Shown here: one piece after another, positions 1 through 7,827 of the stretch
Layout of the letters: every line of letters begins with the position of its first letter
How positions within the stretch are numbered: position 1 is the stretch's first letter
NCBI RefSeq assembly: GCF_007753095.1
Contig: NZ_CP036348.1
Coordinates: forward strand, 3,720,001 to 3,784,000
DNA: 64,000 nt
Direction of reading: 5' to 3'
DNA from: Rosistilla carotiformis
GTDB lineage: Bacteria; Planctomycetota; Planctomycetia; Pirellulales; Pirellulaceae
Notes under the pieces: generated by a model
Told to the model about the DNA's origin: nothing
Seen by the model: only the letters and a program-made list of their open reading frames with translations
Databases searched by the model: none
Translations under genes and position numbers: made by a program

Positions 1-104
1 CTGATCGATACCGTGTAACGGCTCCGCCTCATGAACTTCTGACGATGCTGGGAACGGATTGAGTGTGTTGCCCACAACGATTGTCATTGATTGCCGGATC
101 GGGG

Positions 105-337
105 ATTCATGCTCGGGGACTTCGTTGGGGGAGCACTGGCTGAGCCAGTGGCACCCGATACCAACCCATTGTTTTACGAGAGTCGCCACACTCCAGTGTG
201 CCACTGGCTATGCCAGTGCCTCCATGCCGAAGCAACCGGTCGATTTACAGTGGCTACCCGTTCGGCGATTCACGCCTGGGGACTTCGGTGAGGGAGCACT
301 GGCATAGCCAGTGGCACCCGTTACCATCCATTGTTTT
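105..337. repeat. Dispersed palindromic repeat, two direct copies plus an inverted core
   Basis: Two direct copies (about 105-175 and 268-337) share GGGGACTTCG, a GGGAGCACTGGC block and a CCATTGTTTT end. Each contains a perfect 7-bp hairpin CACTGGC/GCCAGTG with a 3-nt loop (134-150 and 297-313). A third copy of the hairpin lies at 202-218, next to the palindrome CACACTCCAGTGTG (187-200). No coding sequence is credible in 1-449; the open frames here are composed of the repeats. It looks like a non-autonomous palindromic element family. Confidence 0.7.
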
Positions 338-449
338 GGTTGCCAGAGCAACGAGAGTCGCCAAGCGTCTTGATTGGACCATTGTTGTACTGAGTTGTCG
401 GCGATGGATTGTCCGGGCAATGCGTTGTTGATTTTGATGGGGTAGCCGT

Positions 450-1187
450 CTAGTTCATCGATCCGCCATCGGCGCGGACTGTTTGCCCGGTCAGCCATCG
501 CCCCGACTCGCTCGCGACAAATGCGACCACTTCCGCAATGTCATCGGGATGTCCAAGCCGTCCCAAGGGAGACATGGCAGCGTATATTTTCGCCGCTTCG
601 TCGCTCTGTTCAAACATTCCCGGGACCGTCGCGCCGGGCTGGACGGAGTTGACAGTGATGTCGCGCTCACCGAGCTCTTTCGATAACGAAACCGTCATCG
701 CGTCCAATGCCGCCTTCGTCGCGGAATAGACGGCCGTGCCGGCCATCGGCCGGGCGGCGAGTCCGGACGAGATGAAGATCAGACGTCCGTTGCGACGGAG
801 TCGCTTCGCAGCTTCGTGAGCCGTTAGAAACGAGCCACGCAAGTTGACTGAAACCATCGCGTCGAATTGCTCGATCGTCATGTCGACGATGGGGCATTTA
901 GTGATCGTCCCTGCATTCACGACCACCGCGTCGATGCCACCAAATGTTTCTTCGGCCGTCTCGAACAGCTTACAAACCTGCTGCGGATCGGCAACATCCG
1001 CGGCCGCTTTGATCGCGGCGCCGCCGCGCGAGACAATCTGCTCGACAACCGCAGATGCGCCCTCTTCGTTGGATCCGTAATGCACCACGACCTGGAAACC
1101 GTCATCCGCCAATTTTTGGCAGATCGCCCCGCCGATCGCTCCGGAACCACCGGTGACGATGGCGGTCTTCGATTGCTTATTTGTCAT
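450..1187 (-). CDS. SDR-family NAD(P)-dependent oxidoreductase
   Basis: A 245-aa classical short-chain dehydrogenase, probably a cytoplasmic NADPH-dependent 3-oxoacyl or alcohol reductase; the substrate cannot be read from sequence. The cofactor loop TGGSGAIG is at residues 12-19, NAG at 91-93, the catalytic Ser near 140 and YSATK at 154-158. The C-terminal TGQTVRADGG is typical of FabG-like members. The ATG at 1187 is preferred because the reading frame upstream (to 1319) is non-homologous and overlaps the neighbouring gene. The start overlaps the end of the DoxX-like gene by 11 nt, so the two are probably co-transcribed and translationally coupled. Confidence 0.93.
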   Translation of the reverse strand: MTNKQSKTAIVTGGSGAIGGAICQKLADDGFQVVVHYGSNEEGASAVVEQIVSRGGAAIKAAADVADPQQVCKLFETAEETFGGIDAVVVNAGTITKCPIVDMTIEQFDAMVSVNLRGSFLTAHEAAKRLRRNGRLIFISSGLAARPMAGTAVYSATKAALDAMTVSLSKELGERDITVNSVQPGATVPGMFEQSDEAAKIYAAMSPLGRLGHPDDIAEVVAFVASESGRWLTGQTVRADGGSMN

Positions 1188-1656
1188 GCGATTCCATGCT
1201 CGGTGTCGTTGAAGATTCGGGGGCTGAGCCACGCGATCGCATCGCGTCGATCGAGTAGTCATCGTAGCGACGGAGCAGCCACAGAGTAAAGCATGCTGCC
1301 AACATCGGGATCGCGGCAAAGAAGAGCAGGTGCGGGTAGGTCCAAGGGTCGGCGTATTGCTTGAACGAGCTGAACGTTGAAATGCTGTACAGGATCAGGA
1401 TGATCGGATAGCTGATGCTTCGAAACGCGCCGAGAGCGAACGCGATCACAACCGCCAGCTGGATTGCTCCGATGCCGTACGCCAGCGAACTGCTGAGCGA
1501 AGGGACCATGTAGAACTTCTTGAATACCGCGGCTGCATGTTCCGGGTTGACGAACTTGTCGATCGTCCACATCAGGAAGACGCTGGTGATGCCAAGACGC
1601 ATGAGCAGCAGGCAGAGCGCGAGTTGTGGTCGCAGTTTGGGGTCGGAGGTAGACAC
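1177..1656 (-). CDS. DoxX-like integral membrane protein
   Basis: A 159-aa protein with about four hydrophobic segments (roughly residues 14-31, 59-78, 82-100 and 108-127) and short polar ends, the usual size and topology of DoxX/DoxD-like proteins. The region LMRLGITSVFLMWTIDKF resembles the first helix of that superfamily. The role is unknown; in other bacteria DoxX proteins associate with thiol or quinone redox enzymes. It is the first gene of a two-gene unit with the SDR oxidoreductase, which fits a redox-linked role (inference). Confidence 0.75.
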   Translation of the reverse strand: MSTSDPKLRPQLALCLLLMRLGITSVFLMWTIDKFVNPEHAAAVFKKFYMVPSLSSSLAYGIGAIQLAVVIAFALGAFRSISYPIILILYSISTFSSFKQYADPWTYPHLLFFAAIPMLAACFTLWLLRRYDDYSIDAMRSRGSAPESSTTPSMESHDK

Positions 1657-1739
1657 GCGATTCTCCTCGATGAGATGGATGAGAGGCTAGCGTGAATGGA
1701 ACGATGCGGGCGTTCGATTCCGCTATGGTTCATGGTAGG

Positions 1740-1758
1740 CCGACGTCAATGGCGTCGG
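1740..1758. other. Short hairpin in intergenic DNA
   Basis: CCGACG (1740-1745) and CGTCGG (1753-1758) form a 6-bp stem with a 7-nt loop. It lies in the 284-bp gap between the DoxX-like gene and the DUF1080 gene. No T-run follows, so it is not a canonical terminator. A hairpin with the same arms in swapped order is at 4323-4340. No other feature is seen in 1657-1940. Confidence 0.4.
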
Positions 1759-1940
1759 ATATACCTCTCGTTGACAACCGTCGAGCAAAACGAATCGCCG
1801 CGCACTAGGTTCCATTGAGCGTCGTCGTTGGAGTGAAGCCTTCAGGCGATCGGTGCTGCGGATAAGGCAAATGAATTCGCCGAAAGGTTCGACGTCAACG
1901 CTTCAAAACTCGAGTGCGGCACGATTGGACTCTTGCGACC

Positions 1941-2741
1941 TCAGTTGGAATCCGTTGGCACCAAGTCGTATCGGTAGGCGTGTTGATCCAACGGTCGAAT
2001 CCAAACGTTGCGGAAGCGAACCGCGTCGCCGTGGTCTTGAAGGAACAGCGGTCCGGTGGTCGTTGCAATTTGCTTCTTCCAAATCGCCTTCAAGTAGTCG
2101 GTCGTGCCCGAACGGTAGGGATGATAAACGCTGCGCGGTTCACCGAATTCGGCAGCGTCTTGAACCAATTGTCCGTTCAACCAAGCGGTGATGGTTCCGT
2201 TGGCTGTAACTTTGCCATCGGAATCGCGGCGCGGAGCACGGTAACGGATATCGTAGACCAGCCATACACCACGGACTCGCTCGGCGGGGACCAACGGTTT
2301 GCTAAACCCATAGATCGCTCCCATGTCCGAATCACCCAGTCGCTTCTTATCTGCCGAGTGGATGATCTGCATTTCGTAGTTCCCGTGGATATACAACCCA
2401 CTGTTTCCAGGCCCATCTTCCGGAAGCATGAACTCGGCGTGGATATCCGCGTCGCGAAAATGCCACTTCAAAACGATATGGTTTGCTTTCTGGCCACCCG
2501 AACTTTCGAGGGTTCCATCCACCACGGGCCAATCGATCGGTTCACCATGTTTATTGAGGAAGCCGACATCGGCCCCACCATCAAACAACACGATCGCGTC
2601 GGCGGGAGGTTCGACTGGCAAGTGAGTCTGGTCGGGTTGGAACTCGAGCGTTTCCCCCGGTTCCTTCGCGGTCGCCGATTCGACGGCAAGGAAGACGGTT
2701 AATGCCAATGGAATCAATCGCAGCGGATGCAAGTCGTTCAT
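1941..2741 (-). CDS. DUF1080 (3-keto-disaccharide hydrolase) family secreted protein
   Basis: A 266-aa protein starting with a signal peptide (basic-hydrophobic stretch, residues 1-25, ending near ESATA). The rest is one DUF1080/3-keto-disaccharide hydrolase domain, a concanavalin-like beta-sandwich abundant in planctomycetes. Typical pieces are the AIVLFDGG opening, GNSGLYIHGNYEMQI near the middle and LFLQDHGDAVRFRNVWIRPL near the end. The family is expected to act on glycans outside the cytoplasm; some members cleave 3-keto-glycosides. It stands alone, with no operon partner. The start is the only ATG that includes the signal peptide. Confidence 0.9.
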   Translation of the reverse strand: MNDLHPLRLIPLALTVFLAVESATAKEPGETLEFQPDQTHLPVEPPADAIVLFDGGADVGFLNKHGEPIDWPVVDGTLESSGGQKANHIVLKWHFRDADIHAEFMLPEDGPGNSGLYIHGNYEMQIIHSADKKRLGDSDMGAIYGFSKPLVPAERVRGVWLVYDIRYRAPRRDSDGKVTANGTITAWLNGQLVQDAAEFGEPRSVYHPYRSGTTDYLKAIWKKQIATTTGPLFLQDHGDAVRFRNVWIRPLDQHAYRYDLVPTDSN

Positions 2742-3206
2742 GGGTAGCTATCGTGGAGTGCAGGAGCGAAGGAGATTGCCGAGCAGCCATTGTAATCTAT
2801 CGACGCAAACGATGATTTGCGCTGCGCGATGGCTTCCTGCATCGATCTGAATCTCGAGATCAAGAACCCGTCCAGGGACTTCATCTCGTCTTGCGCCTTC
2901 AAAATAGGGTTCAGGCTGCCGGGGATCGGTCTACATTGAAGTCGCGGAAATCGAATCGGCTGCAAACCAGCAACGGACAGTGCCGCTGAAAAGTTGACTC
3001 GGCCCCGTTTCCATGCTCGATGCTGCAAAACACCTGCTTGACACCCCCAAAATTGCTGCCTATCATCTGCTGTTGATATTGCGTCTCAATGTCACCGCTC
3101 ATGTCAGCCAGCCAATTGCATTAGCCAGCCAGATACGTGGGATACCTGTCGTTGCGCCGATTGCGCGCATGAACCGTTCCCTACCCAAATTTGAATTTGA
3201 CTGGCC
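2742..3206. other. Intergenic region without a recognised gene
   Basis: A 465-bp divergent region between the DUF1080 gene (minus) and the first DUF1559 gene (plus); it must carry both promoters. The small open frames here overlap on both strands and have no recognisable domains. No clear promoter boxes or terminators were found. Confidence 0.5.
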
Positions 3207-4307
3207 ATGCCTACCCCGACCCCTCGCCAAAGTAGTCCCTCCAAAACCCTCGGTTTCACGCTCGTCGAACTGTTGGTGGTCATCGCCATCATCGGCGTAT
3301 TGGTGGGACTGTTGCTTCCCGCCGTCCAATCCGCCCGCGAAGCGGCTCGCCGCATGCAGTGCAAAAACAACGTCAAGCAGATCGCCTTGGGGATGTCGAT
3401 GCACGAACATACCTTTGGGCACTACCCTTATTCGCGGACTGGATCGCTGTGGCGTATCCTCAGCTTCGTCGAACAAGAAGCGTTGGCAAACGTCTTCAAC
3501 GACGCCAAGCACCCCAACTACGACGATCCGGCCTCCTCCGAATACCGCTGGGGTTACAACGCCCAGATCGGGACCGCTTGGAGCAACAAAGCGGATTTGG
3601 ATATCGCGGCGGGAACCAGTTTGTCAGTCTTTCAGTGCCCAAGTGCCACTGGAACGCGAGCTGTTGAAGACAGCGGCGTCGCACTGGGCGTATCCGATTA
3701 CACCACTCCGCGCGTCCCTGCGTTGCGTCCCGTCGGCCATCCGCTGTATTACCAGAGCGGTGAGCCTCAGATGCAGTTCAGCACCGCGATGACTCCCGCC
3801 TCGGGATCGCGAAATCGCAATCCGCTGAACAAAGGTGGCAAGGCTCGCGACATCACCGACGGGTTGAGCAACACGATGATGTACTACGAATGTGTCGGTT
3901 CGCCGGAGTTGTTTGTTCGCGGGACGGTCGCCGCAGCGACTGGCGGTGCCAGTCTCGCTTGGGCAGGCAGTGGAGACGGCGTGAAGATGCGTGCTTACGC
4001 TTCGGACAACTTGACGGCCGACACGTCGGATACCGCTCGAGGGATTTCGTCATCGGGCGACCCCACCGTTCCCGACAACGCCACCGACTGCACCGCTGGC
4101 GCCGCTTGGGAAGCGGCCATCGATACCTGTGGCAGCTTTCGCGTCATGAATCACACCAACAAGAGCCAGCCGTACAGCTTTCATCCCGGGATCGTGAACG
4201 TCGGCTTGTGCGACGGTTCCGCGCGATCGCTCAGCGAAACGGTCGACATCGGCGTTTTCCTGAACCTGATGCTCCGCAACGACGGCCAGGTCTTGGGCGA
4301 ATACTAA
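3207..4307 (+). CDS. DUF1559 prepilin-like protein
   Basis: A 366-aa pseudopilin-like protein. The prepilin cleavage/N-methylation signal [15 protein letters not shown] begins at residue 16 and continues as a long hydrophobic helix to about residue 45, followed by the family motif [14 protein letters not shown]. The C-terminal part has the DUF1559 ending [14 protein letters not shown] with a final GEY. These proteins are massively expanded in planctomycetes and are presumably processed by a prepilin peptidase and sit at the cell envelope; their function is not established. It is monocistronic, with a small hairpin 16 nt after the stop. Confidence 0.95.
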   Translation: MPTPTPRQSSPSKTLGFTLVELLVVIAIIGVLVGLLLPAVQSAREAARRMQCKNNVKQIALGMSMHEHTFGHYPYSRTGSLWRILSFVEQEALANVFNDAKHPNYDDPASSEYRWGYNAQIGTAWSNKADLDIAAGTSLSVFQCPSATGTRAVEDSGVALGVSDYTTPRVPALRPVGHPLYYQSGEPQMQFSTAMTPASGSRNRNPLNKGGKARDITDGLSNTMMYYECVGSPELFVRGTVAAATGGASLAWAGSGDGVKMRAYASDNLTADTSDTARGISSSGDPTVPDNATDCTAGAAWEAAIDTCGSFRVMNHTNKSQPYSFHPGIVNVGLCDGSARSLSETVDIGVFLNLMLRNDGQVLGEY

Positions 4308-4322
4308 GCGTCGACCGCCTAC

Positions 4323-4340
4323 CGTCGGTACCAGCCGACG
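4323..4340 (+). terminator. Possible weak terminator hairpin after the DUF1559 gene
   Basis: A 6-bp stem CGTCGG/CCGACG with a 6-nt loop begins 16 nt after the stop codon. It lacks a following T-tract, so termination is only a suggestion. Confidence 0.3.
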
Positions 4341-4348
4341 ATAACCCC

Positions 4349-4489
4349 GTAGTGGACGAGGTCACGAGTCCCCTTTCTGAACCGTAGTGGACGAGGTCAC
4401 GAGTCCGTTTCCCGCCAAAACATCTGACGGTTACGAGCCCCTGTTTTCGCGTAGAGATCTGGCAGAGGACTCGTAACCTCGTCCACTAC
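4349..4489. repeat. REP cluster upstream of the RAYT gene (three copies)
   Basis: Two plus-strand copies (4349-4371, 4384-4406) and one inverted copy (4467-4489) of a 23-nt REP: GTAG, T, then the 18-nt hairpin GGACGAGGTCACGAGTCC or a loop variant. A decayed copy is at 4427-4439. The inverted copy ends 33 nt before the RAYT start codon. The order plus, plus, minus is repeated on the other side of the gene. Confidence 0.9.
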
Positions 4490-4522
4490 GTTTTTGTTCT
4501 GATCTTTCGCGGGGGGGCTTTC

Positions 4523-5086
4523 ATGAGCAAGCGAGATCACCTTCGGCGACTTCCACGCGGACACTATCAAGCCGACGCGATGGTGCACTGGACGCTTACG
4601 GTGCTGGAGCGAAGGCAGGGATGGCTGTCTAGTGTGTTTCTTTTTCGCTTTCGTGAACTGCTAACCCATTCGATGTTTCGGTTTGGTTTGGCGTGTCCCA
4701 TTTTTTGCCTCATGCCGGATCACTTGCACATGATCTGGATGGGGTTTTGCAACGGAAGCGATCAGCTGAACGCGATGAAACACTTCCGAACACACTGCAA
4801 TCATTCGTTGCAACGGATTGGTTATGAACTGCAGGATCAAGCTCACGACCATGTGTTGACTGAGGACGAACGTCGTGAGGCCGAATTTCTAAACGTTTGC
4901 GAATATGTTGCACGAAACCCGGAGCGAGCCGGGCTTGTTGAACGTGACCGATTCGCATCCTACGGATTCACTGGCTGCCTTGTGCCCGGCTATCCCAGCC
5001 TGCGACCTTTCGATCCCGACTACTGGGATCAGTTCGATAAGATCATCGCCTTCCTGCGGATAAACGGTCTGATGAGAACGCCGTAG
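4523..5086 (+). CDS. REP-associated tyrosine transposase (RAYT, TnpA_REP-like)
   Basis: A 187-aa HUH/Y1 single-strand DNA transposase of the REP-associated family. The HUH metal-binding motif is seen in PDHLHMIW (residues 65-72; His67 and His69). The conserved C-terminal helix YVARNPERAGLV (128-139) supplies the likely catalytic Tyr128. Length matches full RAYTs (150-220 aa) and the frame is intact. A purine-rich stretch lies just before the ATG. The stop codon TAG is part of the GTAG of the first downstream REP, so gene and repeat physically overlap. Three REPs flank each side. RAYTs are thought to mobilise or process REP hairpins rather than move themselves. Confidence 0.93.
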   Translation: MSKRDHLRRLPRGHYQADAMVHWTLTVLERRQGWLSSVFLFRFRELLTHSMFRFGLACPIFCLMPDHLHMIWMGFCNGSDQLNAMKHFRTHCNHSLQRIGYELQDQAHDHVLTEDERREAEFLNVCEYVARNPERAGLVERDRFASYGFTGCLVPGYPSLRPFDPDYWDQFDKIIAFLRINGLMRTP

Positions 5087-5191
5087 TGGACGAGGCTACG
5101 AGTCCTTTGCAGAGACGTAGTGGACGAGGCTACGAGTCCATTTTCGTCGGCATCGAAAGCTGTAAGGGGGACTCGTAACCTCGTCCACTAC
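5083..5191. repeat. REP cluster downstream of the RAYT gene (three copies)
   Basis: Plus copies at 5083-5105 and 5117-5139 (loop GCTA) and an inverted copy at 5169-5191 (loop GTTA). All retain the GTAG tetranucleotide. The first overlaps the RAYT stop codon. Confidence 0.9.
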
Positions 5192-5195
5192 GTAG

Positions 5196-5405
5196 TCAGC
5201 GCCGCCCGAAGGACGGACAATTTAGCTGGCTCAGGCCCGCGCCATATCTTGCAACATTCTGCCATTTATCATTCTGCCAATCGTATAGATCAGGCGAATT
5301 ATGGCAGGATGATGTGAGCAGAATGACTTGCAGATCGGCCTCCACATCGCGAAGCTTGACGCCGAGAAATAGAATCGCAAGGATCAGAGGAAAGCTGTAC
5401 TTCAT
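5196..5405 (-). pseudogene. Possible truncated secreted-protein gene
   Basis: A 69-aa frame whose first 23 residues form a good signal peptide (MKYSFPLILAILFLGVKL). Its ATG lies 10 nt after the stop of the EEP-family gene, which suggests a former operon partner. The remainder is made almost wholly of dispersed repeat DNA (5254-5327) and stops next to the REP cluster. I read it as the 5' end of a gene cut off by repeat insertion. It could equally be chance. Confidence 0.3.
5254..5327. repeat. Inverted pair of ATTCTGCC-type repeats
   Basis: ATTCTGCC-atttatc-ATTCTGCC near 5256-5278 faces ATGGCAGGATGATGTGAGCA (5300-5319) followed by GAATGAC, forming a long imperfect hairpin. A related copy, with TCATTCTGCCCCACATCATT, is at 51083-51108 beside another REP array. 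Confidence 0.7.
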
Positions 5406-5415
5406 GTTCTAATAC

Positions 5416-6216
5416 CTATTCATCGCCCGTCTGAAGTTCCAATACGGCAAAGATGGCTCGGTGGTCCGATGCGACCGCCTCGTCGAGCACTTTGAACTCG
5501 ATGATCTTCCAGCGTATGGCGGGGCTGTGCAAGATATAGTCGATCTGAATCGTCGGCTGCGTCACCGGGTAAGTTGCCATCGGTGTTTGATTGGCGGACG
5601 TCCACTTCGCCTGCAACCGACGCAGGGTTTCGCTGTCGGGACGGGCATTCATATCACCCGCTAACAACGCAGGAAGTTGGGGGTGGCCGTCGAGCCGTTC
5701 ATTGATGAATGTCGCCGAAGCGAGGCGTTCGCGTTGGTCTGGGCGATGATCCAAGTGAGTGGCCAGCAGCCGCAGCGGCTGATTCGATTTCGGCAGCGCG
5801 ATCTCCGCCTCGATCATTCCACGCTGCTCGCCGTCGTCGATGTTTGGTAACCGATGATTTTCGTGTCGGATGATCGGGAATCGCGAGAGGATCGCGTTGC
5901 CGTAGTGGCCTCCTTGTAGGTCGATGTTGGCACCGAAAACTACATTCATTTTAGTCAGCCGTGCCAGTTCCGCAGGCTGATCCACGTCGCCCGATCGTTT
6001 CACGTTCTTATCGACTTCTTGTAGCGCTACCACATCCGGCTTGACCGACAGGATCACGTCGGCGATCCGCTGCAGGTCGAGCTTGCTGTCGACTCCTGCA
6101 CCATGATGGATGTTGTAACTGAGCACTCGCAATCGGATGGGCTCTGCCGAATAGCCTTCGGCCCGAAACGTCAGCAACATCACTGCCAACACCATCAACT
6201 TGAGTATATGTTTCAT
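5416..6216 (-). CDS. Secreted endonuclease/exonuclease/phosphatase (EEP) family protein
   Basis: A 266-aa protein with a signal peptide (residues 1-24) and all core motifs of the EEP metal-dependent phosphodiesterase fold: SYNIHHG (33-39), LQEVD (65-69, the metal-binding Glu), ATHLDHR (152-158), AGDMNARPDS (186-195), IDYIL (225-229) and SDHRAI (250-255, the catalytic His). It is a complete enzyme of normal length. Substrates of such secreted forms include sphingomyelin-like lipids, inositol phosphates or extracellular nucleic acids; the sequence does not decide. A truncated frame begins 10 nt downstream. Confidence 0.93.
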   Translation of the reverse strand: MKHILKLMVLAVMLLTFRAEGYSAEPIRLRVLSYNIHHGAGVDSKLDLQRIADVILSVKPDVVALQEVDKNVKRSGDVDQPAELARLTKMNVVFGANIDLQGGHYGNAILSRFPIIRHENHRLPNIDDGEQRGMIEAEIALPKSNQPLRLLATHLDHRPDQRERLASATFINERLDGHPQLPALLAGDMNARPDSETLRRLQAKWTSANQTPMATYPVTQPTIQIDYILHSPAIRWKIIEFKVLDEAVASDHRAIFAVLELQTGDE

Positions 6217-6931
6217 CGATTAAGAGACTCCTTGTTCCACCGATCGCTTGATCGAGGGATTCGAATAATCGCCGCTTGGCTGTTGAGCGGCGATTGTGTG
6301 TTTGTTGATACGAAAATGCTTCGTGCCCAAATCCGCCTGCACCAATAAGGAAGCGCTGATTCGTTTGGCTGAGCTAGCCAGTGAGCGTCGATTCTGTTCA
6401 GTCACGCATTGCATGACAACCCTCAACATTTCGACTAAATCATGGGGGAAGGTGGTCGATACTGGCCCCACGGCCTCCGGCCCAAATGCATACGCTGGTG
6501 AACGCACCCTGCGTCCAGACTTTTTGTCTCCTCAAACGTACAGGCACAGGGGTCGCATTTGCGGTGGCTTGTCGTCGGCGTAGAAGGTCGCTGCGATCCA
6601 ACGTGCTGTTTCGGGACGCGATACCGGCGGTGGATAAATCCTGGAAAGGCTTCAGGAAATCGATTCCGCTATTGGCTGGTTGCCGATTGCGGACGCATGG
6701 GGATAGCTGACTGCAGTTTCGGCCTTGTTGTAGATGTGGCAATGGATCGTGAGCAGCGCGTGGCGGCTAATTTGCCTAAGCACAAACTCTGATTAGCCCT
6801 GCTGGCAAGTTGACGGCATTCTCCAGTGCGATCGCGGTTTGGGTACAATGGAAGTGCACTTCCCTTTCCATCGGTCCCAACAAAGGAATTGAAAGCTGGA
6901 CCCATCAATTCAAGAAGCGATCTGTCGGCGG
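6217..6931. other. Intergenic region without a recognised gene
   Basis: A 715-bp divergent gap between the EEP gene (minus) and the fructosamine kinase gene (plus). Open frames up to about 100 aa overlap on both strands and show no domain or signal peptide. No repeat family seen elsewhere in the window occurs here. Confidence 0.5.
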
Positions 6932-7795
6932 ATGTCACAACGTCGCGGGGAATCGGTTGCGATCGACGGCTTTCGGGCGTTATCAGGGGGAAGCATCAGC
7001 GAAGTCTGGCTTGTCGATCTGTTGCCCGATGGCCAAGTCGTCGCCAAGATCAATGCGGACGATTTTCAGCCTGCGTTCGAGCTCGAATCCCAAGGGCTCG
7101 CTGAACTCCGCGCGATCGGCGCGATCCGTGTCCCAGAACCGCTGGCGGTCGAAAGGGTTAACAATCGGGTGCTCTTCATTTCCGAGGCAATCGGCCGCGG
7201 CGATCACCCGCCTGATTTTTTTCGACGTTTTGGACAGCAACTCGCCTCTCTGCACCGCCGATCCCAACGCGACCCGACGTCGCGGTTCGGCTACCGCGCC
7301 GATAATTATTTGGGCTCCGCACCGCAGCCCAACGGTTGGTGCGACGACTGGCCGACCTTCGTCGCCAAACATCGGTTGGGGTTCCAAATCGATTGGGCTC
7401 GGCAGCAATCGATCGGAAGCCGCGATTTGTTTCCATTGGTCCAGAGTGTCATCAAACGTTTGCCAGCGATGCTGGCGGAGGCGAGCGAGCCGCCCGTGCT
7501 CCTACATGGTGACCTTTGGAGCGGCAATTATCTTTGCGATTCCGACGGCCAGCCGGTGATCTTGGATCCAGCGGTCTACTACGGACATCGCGAAGCGGAG
7601 TTGGGCATGCTGTTATGGATGGGCAATTGTCCCAACGAATTCTATGAAGCGTACAACAAATGCTGGCCGCTTCGATCAGGCTGGCGCGAGCGGGCCGAAG
7701 TCTACACGCTGTATCATCAACTGAACCACCTGAATCTGTTTGGTGCCGGCTATTTGTCCTGTTGTGTGGCAACGGCTCGTCGATTGCTTCGCTAG
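6932..7795 (+). CDS. Fructosamine/ketosamine-3-kinase family protein
   Basis: A 287-aa cytoplasmic kinase of the fructosamine-3-kinase/aminoglycoside phosphotransferase fold. The phosphate-binding loop region LSGGSISEVWLV is at residues 17-28, the catalytic loop is LLHGDLWSGN (about 190-199) and the metal-binding stretch DPAVYYGHREAELGM follows near residue 211. These are diagnostic of the family that phosphorylates glycated lysines for deglycation. Length matches the family (about 290 aa). It is transcribed toward the sulfatase gene, only 32 bp away, with no obvious shared terminator. Confidence 0.93.
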   Translation: MSQRRGESVAIDGFRALSGGSISEVWLVDLLPDGQVVAKINADDFQPAFELESQGLAELRAIGAIRVPEPLAVERVNNRVLFISEAIGRGDHPPDFFRRFGQQLASLHRRSQRDPTSRFGYRADNYLGSAPQPNGWCDDWPTFVAKHRLGFQIDWARQQSIGSRDLFPLVQSVIKRLPAMLAEASEPPVLLHGDLWSGNYLCDSDGQPVILDPAVYYGHREAELGMLLWMGNCPNEFYEAYNKCWPLRSGWRERAEVYTLYHQLNHLNLFGAGYLSCCVATARRLLR

Positions 7796-7827
7796 AAAGC
7801 TTGGGATCGACCATCACCCGATGGGGT

